Shown: positions 1 to 7,806 of the stretch, piece after piece
How positions within the stretch are numbered: the first letter of the stretch is position 1
How the letters are laid out: each line of letters opens with the position of its first letter
Source: CAZNKU01 sp045654805
GTDB lineage: Bacteria; Bacillota; Clostridia; Monoglobales; Firm-18
NCBI GenBank assembly: GCA_045654805.1
Contig: JAZOOD010000017.1
Span: 1 to 60,612 of the forward strand
Direction of reading: 5' to 3'
DNA: 60,612 nt
Position numbers and translations under genes: made by a program
Notes under the pieces: generated by a model
Databases searched by the model: none
What the model was told of the DNA's origin: nothing
The model's input: the letters and a program-made list of their open reading frames with translations, nothing else

Positions 1-59
1 GAATTTGGAAAGTAGGAGAGAAATGTATATTAATTTAAAGTATGCAAAAATACGCAAAA

Positions 60-146
60 AGGAATTTGCTTTCTGCGGAAAGCAGGTCGCAGTTCTGACA
101 GTCCACCAGACTGTCATTCATTGCTGCTCCTTCGAATCCCTCCAAA
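60..146 (-). repeat. Structured tail downstream of tRNA-Ser
   Basis: Read on the minus strand, this stretch follows the tRNA-Ser terminator. It contains a T-arm-like string GGGATTCGAAGG and a strong hairpin in which GACAGTC pairs with GACTGTC around a short loop. A further short inverted repeat (TTTCCGCAGAAA) lies beside it. No convincing reading frame is present. From memory, similar tails follow tRNA-Ser genes in other Clostridia, but this was not checked. The function is unknown. Confidence 0.4.
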
Positions 147-183
147 TTAAAAATAGAGGTACCCAAGTATGGGTACCTCTATT
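144..183 (-). terminator. Rho-independent terminator of tRNA-Ser
   Basis: A perfect 14-bp inverted repeat (152-165 with 170-183, loop AGTA) lies just downstream of the tRNA-Ser 3' end. On the minus strand it is followed by a T-rich run. Confidence 0.85.
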
Positions 184-185
184 CT

Positions 186-277
186 TGGCGGAGAGAGAGG
201 GATTCCAACCCTCGAAACGCTATTAACGTTTACACGAGTTCCAGTCGTGCGCCTTCGACCAGCTCAGCCATCTCTCC
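186..277 (-). tRNA. tRNA-Ser (anticodon GGA)
   Basis: The minus strand folds as a class II tRNA. The acceptor stem GGAGAGA (271-277) pairs with TCTCTCC, the D-arm is normal with G18-G19, and the anticodon loop CTGGAAC (238-244) gives anticodon GGA. The long variable arm has an AAACG/CGTTT stem typical of tRNA-Ser, and CCA is encoded at 186-188. The oddity is the T-loop, which reads TTGGAAT where TTCGAAT is expected. The nearly universal C56 is therefore G. The gene has its own promoter and terminator. Confidence 0.93.
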
Positions 278-288
278 ACAACATTTGT

Positions 289-317
289 ATTATACCAAAA
301 AGTTTTCCTAAAATCAA
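289..317 (-). promoter_or_regulatory. Promoter of tRNA-Ser
   Basis: On the minus strand a -35 box TTGATT (312-317) lies 17 bp from a perfect -10 box TATAAT (289-294), about 12 bp upstream of the tRNA 5' end. Confidence 0.8.
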
Positions 318-334
318 GTAAAATTTTAATTTTA

Positions 335-363
335 TTGAAAAATGAAGTTTTTTTTGTTATAAT
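335..363 (+). promoter_or_regulatory. Promoter of ung
   Basis: A -35 box TTGAAA (335-340), a 17-bp spacer and a -10 box TATAAT (358-363) lie about 30 bp before the ung start codon. The sequence is divergent from the tRNA-Ser promoter. Confidence 0.75.
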
Positions 364-394
364 GTGGTTAATAAATACAAAATGAGGTAGTTTT

Positions 395-1063
395 ATGGTT
401 AATTTGGGAAATAGTTGGGATGAACTTTTAAAGGATGAGTTTCAAAAAGATTATTATTTGAGATTACGGCAGTTCTTGAAGAAGGAATACAGTACACAGA
501 CAATATTTCCTGATATGAATAATATATTTAACGCTTTAAAATATACTGCGTATGAAGATGTAAAGGCGGTTATATTAGGGCAGGACCCGTATCACGGGGA
601 GGGACAGGCACACGGATTGTGTTTTTCTGTCCAAAGAGGTATTGTACCACCACCGTCATTAAAAAATATGTTTAAGGAATTAAATTCTGATCTTGGTATC
701 CCTGAGCCTAGCCACGGTGAGTTGACATCCTGGGCAAAACAGGGGGTATTACTTCTAAATACTGTACTTACCGTACGGAAGGGACTTGCAAACAGCCATC
801 GTGGTATGGGGTGGGAAATTTTTACGGACAGGATAATAGAAATTTTAAACAATCGCGAAAAACCCATAGTTTTCCTACTTTGGGGAACTCCTGCAAAATC
901 TAAAGCCAAGCTTATCACGAACCCCAATCACTACATGCTTTCTACTGTTCATCCAAGCCCGCTCAGCGCGTACAACGGCTTTTTCGGTTGCAAGCATTTT
1001 TCGAAAACAAATGATATTTTGAGAATGATTGGAAGTAAGGAAATTGATTGGAAATTAGATTAA
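395..1063 (+). CDS. ung: Uracil-DNA glycosylase
   Basis: Family 1 uracil-DNA glycosylase, which removes uracil from DNA as the first step of base excision repair in the cytoplasm. At 222 residues it has the usual length. The water-activating motif GQDPYHGEGQAHGLCFSV lies near residues 62-79, with the catalytic Asp in QDPYH. The DNA-intercalation loop HPSPLS lies near residue 186. The ATG start follows GAGGTAG and a strong promoter. The gene converges on a pseudouridine synthase and overlaps its end by four bases, with no terminator visible between them. Confidence 0.97.
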   Translation: MVNLGNSWDELLKDEFQKDYYLRLRQFLKKEYSTQTIFPDMNNIFNALKYTAYEDVKAVILGQDPYHGEGQAHGLCFSVQRGIVPPPSLKNMFKELNSDLGIPEPSHGELTSWAKQGVLLLNTVLTVRKGLANSHRGMGWEIFTDRIIEILNNREKPIVFLLWGTPAKSKAKLITNPNHYMLSTVHPSPLSAYNGFFGCKHFSKTNDILRMIGSKEIDWKLD

Positions 1064-1917
1064 TTTATAAAAAAATCATCAGGCAGGGGAGCTTTTATAC
1101 ACACCTGCTTTTTTGTTGTGGGATGGATAAATTGTAAAGCTTCACAATGTAGCATCGTCCTTGACCCATTCACTTCTGTGCCGTATAAATAATCGCCGAA
1201 AAGGGGATGACCAATGTGGCTCATATGCACCCTTAACTGATGAGTACGCCCTGTCTCTGGATATAGTTTTACCAAAGTGTTACCATTTTTCGACCTTACG
1301 GGAATATATAACGTTTTCGCAAATTGACCATCGGGGCATACTGTTCTTTTTATACCATATGACGTTTCTTTTTTAATATTTGTCTCTATTATGCCTGTTT
1401 TATTAATAATTCCACAGCAAATAGCAATATATTCTTTTTTTATGGTTTTATTCCGTATTTGCCTGTTCAGTATTTCAGCAGAATACCTGTTTTTGGCAAT
1501 AAGAACAATACCCGTTGTATCCTTGTCTAGCCTGTTTATTGCGCGAAAAACAAAGTTACTGCCTAAATATCCGCACACAATATTTGCCAGCGTATCATCA
1601 ATGTGGTACCTCGTAGGATGAGTAGGCATATTGGCAGGTTTGTTTATTGCGATAATATCATCGTCTTCAAATAAAATATCTATATCCCCTTTTATGGGGA
1701 CAATGTTGCTTGTTTCCGTTTCTGGTATTGTTATCACAACAATATCACCGGTTTTTAAGGTGTTGCGTACTGTACATTCATTGCCGTTCAGCTTTACATA
1801 CTCACCTTTTTTTAGGTCAACAACTAATTTCTCTGATAGCTCCAAAGAGTTAAACAAAAGATGTTTTATAGTTTTGTTATTCAGTTGATTATCTACTTTG
1901 ATTTCGAGTTTCTTCAC
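1060..1917 (-). CDS. RluA-family pseudouridine synthase
   Basis: RNA pseudouridine synthase of the RluA/RluD group, which isomerises specific uridines in rRNA or tRNA. The 285-residue protein has an N-terminal S4-like segment (about residues 15-65). The catalytic motif NRLDKDTTGIVLIAKN lies near residue 130, and its Asp is the nucleophile. The later motif GRTHQLRVHMSHIGHPLFGD (near residue 225) is typical of the family. The start is preceded by GAGGTGAAGC on the minus strand. Which RNA site it modifies cannot be told from sequence alone, so no symbol is given. Confidence 0.92.
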   Translation of the reverse strand: MKKLEIKVDNQLNNKTIKHLLFNSLELSEKLVVDLKKGEYVKLNGNECTVRNTLKTGDIVVITIPETETSNIVPIKGDIDILFEDDDIIAINKPANMPTHPTRYHIDDTLANIVCGYLGSNFVFRAINRLDKDTTGIVLIAKNRYSAEILNRQIRNKTIKKEYIAICCGIINKTGIIETNIKKETSYGIKRTVCPDGQFAKTLYIPVRSKNGNTLVKLYPETGRTHQLRVHMSHIGHPLFGDYLYGTEVNGSRTMLHCEALQFIHPTTKKQVCIKAPLPDDFFIN

Positions 1918-1950
1918 AGCTTCACCTCATTGAATTAATTTTATCAGCTA

Positions 1951-1979
1951 TTTACTTGTTTGTCAAAGTATGCTAAAAT
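1951..1979 (+). promoter_or_regulatory. Promoter of the HAD hydrolase gene
   Basis: A -35-like TTTACT (1951-1956), a 17-bp spacer and a -10 box TAAAAT (1974-1979) lie about 30 bp before the start codon at 2008. Confidence 0.6.
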
Positions 1980-2007
1980 AAATTAAATACGTTTCTGGGG
2001 GTTTATT

Positions 2008-2700
2008 ATGATTAAAGGGGTAGTTTTTGACCTTGACCATACCTTGTTTGACAGATATGCTACACTTACGGAGGTTTCACCATTTTTATTTGAAAAATAT
2101 AAGAATCATCTTTCTCCGGGATTGGGAATAGAGGATGTAGCGGTGACACAGATATATGCGGATAAGGAATATAATGCATTTGGATTTTCGAAAGTTTGTG
2201 AATACCTTAATAACAGCGGTTTCTTTCGTATACCTATGAAGTTGCAGGAATATACGGAAATTATTTTGGAGGCTTTTACACAGGAGGCAATCCCCTACAC
2301 TTTTACACATACGGTATTAGAGGAAATAAAAAATGCAGGTTATAAAATTGGGTTGATATCCAATGGTAGTCATAATATTCAATATGCCAAGCTTGAATTA
2401 TTAGGTATACAAAACTATTTTGATGAAATTATAATATGCGGCGATTTAGACACAAAAAAGCCTGATGTTATGCCATTTGAAATAATGTCAAAAAAACTTG
2501 GAATTACTCCTCAAAATCTTTTATATGTGGGGGACCATCCCGTAAATGATGTGGATGCATCAAGGAGAGCAGGGTATACCCCCGTATGGGTAAGGACTTA
2601 TGAATGGCAATTTGATGATATACCCCGATGTGAATATGAAATAGATACAATAGCAGATTTGTATGCTATACTTAATAAACTTAATTCTTTTGAGGATTAA
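2008..2700 (+). CDS. HAD-family hydrolase (subfamily IA, YjjG-like)
   Basis: Haloacid dehalogenase-superfamily phosphatase, probably acting on small phosphorylated metabolites such as nucleoside monophosphates. All four motifs are visible. Motif I is FDLDHTLFD at residues 7-15 with the Asp nucleophile, motif II is LISNGS near residue 117, and motif III is the Lys of KKPDVMPF near 150. Motif IV is YVGDHPVNDVDASRRAG near residue 174. A helical cap lies between motifs I and II. The 230-residue length is normal. It has its own promoter and terminator, so it is probably monocistronic. Confidence 0.9.
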   Translation: MIKGVVFDLDHTLFDRYATLTEVSPFLFEKYKNHLSPGLGIEDVAVTQIYADKEYNAFGFSKVCEYLNNSGFFRIPMKLQEYTEIILEAFTQEAIPYTFTHTVLEEIKNAGYKIGLISNGSHNIQYAKLELLGIQNYFDEIIICGDLDTKKPDVMPFEIMSKKLGITPQNLLYVGDHPVNDVDASRRAGYTPVWVRTYEWQFDDIPRCEYEIDTIADLYAILNKLNSFED

Positions 2701-2751
2701 GAAAAATGCATAGACCACATAAAGCAAGTTTTTTATTGATTTAAAATAAAG

Positions 2752-2784
2752 TAGGAATTCGAAGTGTTTCGAATTCCTATTTTT
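2752..2784 (+). terminator. Terminator of the HAD hydrolase gene
   Basis: A perfect 12-bp stem (2752-2763 with 2768-2779, loop GTGT) is followed by TTTTT. Nothing recognisable was found in the remaining 110 bp before the next gene. Confidence 0.8.
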
Positions 2785-2896
2785 CGTAAAGCTTTATGTT
2801 ACGGACAAACTTCACCACTCGCAGTACCTTTGTACAGCTTCAGGTCACCCCTTAGGATTCAGTTTGACCATTATGCACTATTTTTTTTAATCCTAA

Positions 2897-3076
2897 TCAA
2901 TTCTGTTTTCTTATTATTTTATATTCATCTCCGTCGCGGAAGTAGGGACAATCCTTTAAAGTGTTTGTCATAAATCTCGACATTTCGTCCTCATCAAGAC
3001 TGACATCACAAACATAACATTCATATTCCTCGTCATAAAAGTAATTTGCGCAATATTCACAGCATTTGTTAGACAT
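2897..3076 (-). CDS. DUF6472 family protein
   Basis: A 59-residue Cys-rich protein starting MSNKCCEYC and containing a second Cys pair motif, CYVCDVSLDEDE. The Cys arrangement suggests a small zinc- or metal-binding fold. It resembles the DUF6472 family, found in Clostridia beside phosphoribosyltransferases, as here. The chosen start at 3076 has GGAGAT 11 bases upstream and lies just after the stop of the upstream gene. A longer frame extending to 3139 runs into that gene and lacks a site. The biochemical function is unknown. Confidence 0.8.
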   Translation of the reverse strand: MSNKCCEYCANYFYDEEYECYVCDVSLDEDEMSRFMTNTLKDCPYFRDGDEYKIIRKQN

Positions 3077-3077
3077 A

Positions 3078-3635
3078 TTATATAGCATCTCCGTCTGCAT
3101 TGAATAGTGGAAGAGGAGCCAAAACGGTAATGTCCTCACGGTCTATTGCGTCACCTTCAGCAAGTATTGCCATTTTGCCAACAATGTTGCCCCCTGCTTT
3201 TATAACAAGCTCTTCAATTGCCGCAAGGGATTCACCTGTGCTTATTACATCGTCAACAATAAGAACTTTTTTACCCTTCATACGTTCAACCTCTGCTTTG
3301 CCTATGCAAAGAGACTGGGTATGTGCAGTTGTTATGGAGTCTACATTTGTTGTAATTATGTCCTCCATATATACCTTAGGACCTTTTCTTGCAATTATGT
3401 AGTCATTGTGTCCTGCCTGGCGTGCCATTTCATATATAAGGGGTATGCTTTTACATTCTGCAGTAATCATAATATCATATTCGGGAGCAATTTTCAAAAG
3501 CTCTGTTGCACAGGCTTTTGTAATTTCCACATCTCCAAAAAGGATAAATGCCGCAATCTGTAAATTTTCATTAACAGGGAAAAGCGGCAAATCTCTTTTA
3601 AGCCCTGCAATTTCTATAGTGTAAGTTTTTTTCAT
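3078..3635 (-). CDS. Adenine/xanthine phosphoribosyltransferase-like protein
   Basis: Type I phosphoribosyltransferase of 185 residues, which transfers ribose 5-phosphate from PRPP to a purine base in the cytoplasm. The PRPP-binding motif VLIVDDVISTGES lies near residues 124-136. The segment TAECKSIPL near residue 58 is the flexible-loop region typical of Apt/Xpt-type enzymes. It is the second gene of a minus-strand run (RNase HI, this gene, DUF6472) with gaps of 15 and 1 bases. The exact base it uses is uncertain. Confidence 0.87.
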   Translation of the reverse strand: MKKTYTIEIAGLKRDLPLFPVNENLQIAAFILFGDVEITKACATELLKIAPEYDIMITAECKSIPLIYEMARQAGHNDYIIARKGPKVYMEDIITTNVDSITTAHTQSLCIGKAEVERMKGKKVLIVDDVISTGESLAAIEELVIKAGGNIVGKMAILAEGDAIDREDITVLAPLPLFNADGDAI

Positions 3636-3650
3636 AAAATCAAGACCTTT

Positions 3651-4091
3651 CTATTTGATGAATTTCTGATAATATTCAACAGCCATTTTGTCACATCTCT
3701 CATTTTCAGGATGCCCCGCATGGCCTTTTACCCAATTATATTCCATTTCGTGATAAGATGCAAGCTGTAAAAGCTTTTCCCAAAGGTCGGGGTTGAGTGC
3801 CGGATCCTTTTTGTTACGCATCCATCCGTTTTGCTTCCATTTAACTGCCCATCCCAGGGAAAGAGCATCTATAACATATTTAGAGTCGCTTGTCAGTATA
3901 ACATGGCATGGCTCGTTTAAAGCTTCCAACCCTTTTATAACACCCAAAAGCTCCATTCGGTTGTTGGTTGTTTCAGGCTCGCCTCCGCAAATTTCTTTTT
4001 CGTATTTTCCGTATTTTAATATGGCACCGTAGCCGCCCGGCCCCGGATTTCCACTGCAAGCACCGTCTGTATACAGATATACTGTTTTCAA
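3651..4091 (-). CDS. rnhA: Ribonuclease HI
   Basis: RNase HI, which cleaves the RNA strand of RNA-DNA hybrids. The 146-residue protein has the catalytic carboxylates in YTDGACSGNPGPGGYGA (residues 7-23), the Glu of NNRMELLG (near residue 48) and TSDSKYV (near residue 68). The WVKGHAGHPENERCD motif near residue 120 carries the conserved His. The start is TTG at 4091 behind a perfect AGGAGGTGA site. That site sits in the loop of a small hairpin (4093-4109). Confidence 0.95.
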   Translation of the reverse strand: MKTVYLYTDGACSGNPGPGGYGAILKYGKYEKEICGGEPETTNNRMELLGVIKGLEALNEPCHVILTSDSKYVIDALSLGWAVKWKQNGWMRNKKDPALNPDLWEKLLQLASYHEMEYNWVKGHAGHPENERCDKMAVEYYQKFIK

Positions 4092-4092
4092 G

Positions 4093-4109
4093 CTATCACC
4101 TCCTGATAG
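4093..4109 (-). promoter_or_regulatory. Hairpin displaying the rnhA ribosome site
   Basis: On the minus strand CTATCA and TGATAG form a perfect 6-bp stem whose 5-base loop is exactly GGAGG. It may tune ribosome access, although the stem is short. The rest of the 297-bp divergent gap up to the topoisomerase gene shows nothing else clear apart from the promoter at 4318-4346. Confidence 0.4.
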
Positions 4110-4317
4110 TTTGTGATGAATTTATTATAAGTTCTTGTCAAGTTAGGAAAAAATTTATTTACTACAAACGTCTTCTATGTTGTGTCCTTTTTTCAAAAAC
4201 TTAATCATTAGAAAATAATATCAATAAACAAAGTAATAATGATGTTGATTAAGAGAATTGCAGGAGTTTTGCAAGGCAAAAATCCGTATATGCCAATTAT
4301 AACAAAAAAACTCACTC

Positions 4318-4346
4318 TTTACAAGTTTTTTGTTTTAGTGTAAAAT
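4318..4346 (+). promoter_or_regulatory. Promoter of the topoisomerase B gene
   Basis: A -35 box TTTACA (4318-4323), a 17-bp spacer and a -10 box TAAAAT (4341-4346) lie 42 bp upstream of the start codon. Confidence 0.7.
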
Positions 4347-4388
4347 AATAATGTTGAATAATTAAACGAAAGGTAGTTTAAATACTAT

Positions 4389-6377
4389 ATGAAAAAGACA
4401 TACGACGATAGTTCCATATCATCATTAAAGGGTGCTGACCGTGTCCGACTTCGTCCCGGGGTTATTTTTGGTTCCGACGGATTGGACGGATGTTGCCACT
4501 CTATGTTTGAGATACTTTCAAACTCTATTGATGAAGCAAGGGAAGGCTATGGTAAGGTTATAGATATTACAAGATTTGCGGACAACAGTATTCAGGTAGA
4601 AGACTTTGGACGTGGTATTCCTGTAGGATATAATGAAAAGGAAGAAAGATATAATTGGGAGCTTATTTTCTGCGAAATGTATGCAGGTGGTAAGTATAAC
4701 AACAATTCTGGTGATAACTACGAATATTCATTGGGTCTTAACGGACTTGGTGCCTGTGCAACACAGTATTCATCAGAATATATGGATGTTGAAGTAAGGC
4801 GTGACGGTAAAATCCACAGACTTCACTTTGAAAAGGGTGAAAACATAGGCGGTTTGCAGTCGGAGGATACAAGGTTTAAGGCCACAGGGACTAAAATCAA
4901 ATGGCGTCCTGACCTTGATGTATTTACTGATATTGACATCCCTGTTGATTACTTTTTAAGTGTGTTAAAGAAACAGGCTGTTGTAAATTCAGGCATTAAA
5001 TTTGTATTCCATAATCAGAATGAAGATAAATCCTTTACGGATTATGAGTTTGTGTATGAAAACGGTATTACAGACTATGTTAACGAGCTTGCAGGAGAAA
5101 AATCTCTCACAAGCCCTATGTATTTTGAAACAGAACGTAAGGGAAGGGATAGGGAAGACAAGCCGGAGTACAAGGTGAAGCTTTCTGTTTCATTTTGCTT
5201 CAGTAATGAATCCAATGTTACTGAATATTATCACAACTCCAGCTTTCTGGAATATGGCGGTTCTCCTGATAAAGCTGTAAAGAGTGCTTTTGTATCCGTA
5301 ATTGACCAGTATATAAGACAGACCGATAAGTACAAGAAAAATGAAACAAAAATCAAGTTTGAAGACATTTCGGATTGCCTTTGTCTGGTAAGTAATTCAT
5401 TTTCTACTGTAACAAGTTATGAAAATCAGACTAAAAAGTCTATTACTAACAAGTTTATTCAGGAGGCTATGACAGACTTCCTTAAGGAAAATCTTAATAT
5501 TTACTTTATAGAAAACAAGGTAGATGCGGAAAAGATTGTAGAACAGGTGCTTATTAACAAGCGAAGCCGTGAAAATGCTGAAAAGACAAGGATAAACGTT
5601 AAAAAGATGTTAAGCGGTAACACCGATGTGCTTTCCAAAGTACCTAAGTTTGTTGACTGCCGTTCAAAAGACGTTACAAAAAGAGAGGTATATATAGTAG
5701 AGGGTGACTCTGCTTTAACAAGTTGTAAACTTGGACGTGATAGTGAATTTCAGGCTATTATCCCTGTGCGAGGTAAAATTTTAAACTGTTTAAAGGCAGA
5801 TTATGATAAGATTTTCAAAAGTGAAATTATAACGGACCTTTTAAAGGTTTTGGGTTGTGGTGTTGAGGCAAATTCAAAGCACAACAAGGATTTTAATACA
5901 TTTGAGCTTGAAAATTTGCGTTGGAGCAAGATTATTATCTGTACTGACGCTGATGTTGACGGCTTCCAGATAAGAACACTTATTTTAACAATGCTTTACA
6001 GACTTGTTCCTACCTTAATTGAGAAAGGTTTTGTGTATATTGCGGAATCACCTTTGTTTGAAATTAATTATAAGGACAAAAAAGAGGAAAAGACAGAATT
6101 TGCATATAACGAAACAGAAAAGAATGAAATTTTAGATCGTATAGAAGGTTTAAAATATACTATTCAGCGAAGCAAAGGTCTTGGTGAAAACCAGCCGGAT
6201 ATGATGTGGCTTACAACAATGTGTCCCGAAACAAGACGTCTTATCAGGGTTATGCCTGATGATGCTGCATTGGCACAGGCAAAATTTGAACTTTTGCTTG
6301 GTGATGACCTCGCAGGCCGTAAGGAGCATATTGCAAAAAACGGCGGAAAGTATCTTGATATGATAGACCTTTCTTAA
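4389..6377 (+). CDS. Type IIA DNA topoisomerase B subunit (ParE/GyrB-like)
   Basis: ATPase subunit of a type IIA topoisomerase, which manages DNA supercoiling or chromosome unlinking together with an A subunit. The 662-residue protein has a GHKL ATPase domain with EILSNSIDEA near residue 43 and EDFGRGIP near 70. It also has a transducer region, a TOPRIM domain with VEGDSA near 436 and DADVDGFQIRT near 518, and the C-terminal RSKGLGE motif near 597. Several normally invariant positions vary, for example EGDSALTS in place of EGDSAGGS. It resembles clostridial ParE-like proteins more than the housekeeping GyrB. No A subunit gene lies beside it. Confidence 0.9.
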   Translation: MKKTYDDSSISSLKGADRVRLRPGVIFGSDGLDGCCHSMFEILSNSIDEAREGYGKVIDITRFADNSIQVEDFGRGIPVGYNEKEERYNWELIFCEMYAGGKYNNNSGDNYEYSLGLNGLGACATQYSSEYMDVEVRRDGKIHRLHFEKGENIGGLQSEDTRFKATGTKIKWRPDLDVFTDIDIPVDYFLSVLKKQAVVNSGIKFVFHNQNEDKSFTDYEFVYENGITDYVNELAGEKSLTSPMYFETERKGRDREDKPEYKVKLSVSFCFSNESNVTEYYHNSSFLEYGGSPDKAVKSAFVSVIDQYIRQTDKYKKNETKIKFEDISDCLCLVSNSFSTVTSYENQTKKSITNKFIQEAMTDFLKENLNIYFIENKVDAEKIVEQVLINKRSRENAEKTRINVKKMLSGNTDVLSKVPKFVDCRSKDVTKREVYIVEGDSALTSCKLGRDSEFQAIIPVRGKILNCLKADYDKIFKSEIITDLLKVLGCGVEANSKHNKDFNTFELENLRWSKIIICTDADVDGFQIRTLILTMLYRLVPTLIEKGFVYIAESPLFEINYKDKKEEKTEFAYNETEKNEILDRIEGLKYTIQRSKGLGENQPDMMWLTTMCPETRRLIRVMPDDAALAQAKFELLLGDDLAGRKEHIAKNGGKYLDMIDLS

Positions 6378-6405
6378 AATCAGGCGTCAGATTTTTCTTA
6401 AACAA

Positions 6406-6453
6406 CAAAAGGGCGTGTAGAAAAATGAATTCATCTTTCTGCACGCCCTTATT
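6406..6453 (-). terminator. Terminator between the topoisomerase and GH105 genes
   Basis: A 15-bp stem with one G-U pair (6409-6423 with 6436-6450) separates two convergent genes. The T-rich tail lies on the minus-strand side, so it chiefly serves the GH105 gene. Confidence 0.75.
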
Positions 6454-6467
6454 AATAAATATTTATA

Positions 6468-7559
6468 TTATCTCCATAAAATATTTTCGATGCCGTTTCT
6501 CTTTGCTTCTGTCAACGCCATAATTACAGGACCAAATGCATGTGGGTCATCTTTTTTTGGCATAACGGATACAAGATATGATTCAATAGTACCCTTGCCT
6601 TCAGGACAACAACAGCCTGCACAGCATCTTTCTATTGAGTAGTCAGGGTTGATACAGAATTTGCAAAGTCCATCAATGCCCTTTTCAAAAGCAGGCATAT
6701 ATGTTTCTCTATCAAGCAAACCAAGACGTATGCCTACACCGATTGCATACAAAATGATACCTGTACCTGAAGATTCTTCCCAGGCAAGAGGTTCCGCAAT
6801 AGATTGTTTCCACAATCCTCTGTAATCTTGATATTTGACCAATGCATCACAATGAGCTTTAAAACGGTCAACCGCCTCAGCATAATATTTTGAATCCTTT
6901 GGAAGATATCTTACAAGTTCACAAAGCCCGATAATTCCCCAACCGTTACCTCTTGACCAATGGTCATGAGAAATTGATGTGGCATCGCCCATAAAACCTC
7001 TTGTCTGATGCAAGAGACCATTGGATTCGTCCATAAATACGTCATACATTTTAAAACATTGTTCAACTGCGAAGTCGATATATTTAGGTTCATCAAATAT
7101 TAAGCCTGCATATAGCATATAAGGAGTTACTGCATATACAATGTCAATCCATATTCTCTTGTCTTCAAGAGTGGGATGGCATATAATTCCATCATGGCTT
7201 CTTGGTGCTTCCAATGTTTTTTCAGCATATTCTCTTAAAACATCTTTGTGGTCCTCAAAGTAACCCTTCATAATCATCCAGGCTTTACCAAGACCTCCAA
7301 CACGGTAGTTATCAAAGTTGTGGCAGAAGTATGTACCGGGTTCTTCAAATTCAAAAGGATATTTTTCAAGGTAGCTGTTAACTTCCTTAATCCATTCTTT
7401 GTCGTCAGCAACAACTGCTGCCTGAGCAGCTGTCCACATAGTTAAAATGCCGGGGTAGTTAAATAGAGGTGTAGTAGCATATGTTGCTGCAGCACCTATC
7501 TTCTCAGATACCTCAACTGCGTGGTCCCATACCCTTTTTGCCATAATCATAGGTTTCAT
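6468..7559 (-). CDS. Glycoside hydrolase family 88/105 protein (unsaturated uronyl hydrolase)
   Basis: Probable unsaturated rhamnogalacturonyl hydrolase of the GH105 (YteR-like) group. Such enzymes remove the unsaturated uronic acid left at the end of pectin fragments by lyases. The 363-residue protein has the (alpha/alpha)6-barrel signature SHDHWSRGNGWGIIGLCEL near residue 197, with the family's Asp and Trp-Arg-Gly-Asn residues. No signal peptide is seen, so it should act on imported oligosaccharides. The ATG follows GGGAGG. The gene stands alone with no transporter or lyase beside it. The 247 bp upstream show no other gene. Confidence 0.85.
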   Translation of the reverse strand: MKPMIMAKRVWDHAVEVSEKIGAAATYATTPLFNYPGILTMWTAAQAAVVADDKEWIKEVNSYLEKYPFEFEEPGTYFCHNFDNYRVGGLGKAWMIMKGYFEDHKDVLREYAEKTLEAPRSHDGIICHPTLEDKRIWIDIVYAVTPYMLYAGLIFDEPKYIDFAVEQCFKMYDVFMDESNGLLHQTRGFMGDATSISHDHWSRGNGWGIIGLCELVRYLPKDSKYYAEAVDRFKAHCDALVKYQDYRGLWKQSIAEPLAWEESSGTGIILYAIGVGIRLGLLDRETYMPAFEKGIDGLCKFCINPDYSIERCCAGCCCPEGKGTIESYLVSVMPKKDDPHAFGPVIMALTEAKRNGIENILWR

Positions 7560-7806
7560 TTTAAAATCCTCCCTTAAAGAAATAATCTGGTTTGTGTTGA
7601 ATTTTACTTATAAATTATGAAATTTGCTTTTCTATTTTTTATACATACCCATAATAATCGACATATTACGCCATATTATTCAAAAATCATCAAACGCTAT
7701 TTAGATGTATAGCAAGATGCAATTCATAATTTACGTATATTTTGCCACATATTAATATGAATATCAATTAAATAATTGATTTTTATTTGTACAATATGAT
7801 TTTATA

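Noticed and set aside
5..226. 73-residue open frame across the tRNA-Ser region
   Set aside because: It crosses the tRNA terminator and part of the tRNA gene on the opposite strand and has no family features.
2785..2896. Possible structured RNA between the HAD terminator and DUF6472
   Set aside because: The stretch looked vaguely familiar but no strong stem or known motif could be demonstrated.
4097..4150. A TTGACA/TATAAT promoter for rnhA on the minus strand
   Set aside because: The two boxes are present but only 6 bp apart, so they cannot form one promoter. The true start is unresolved.
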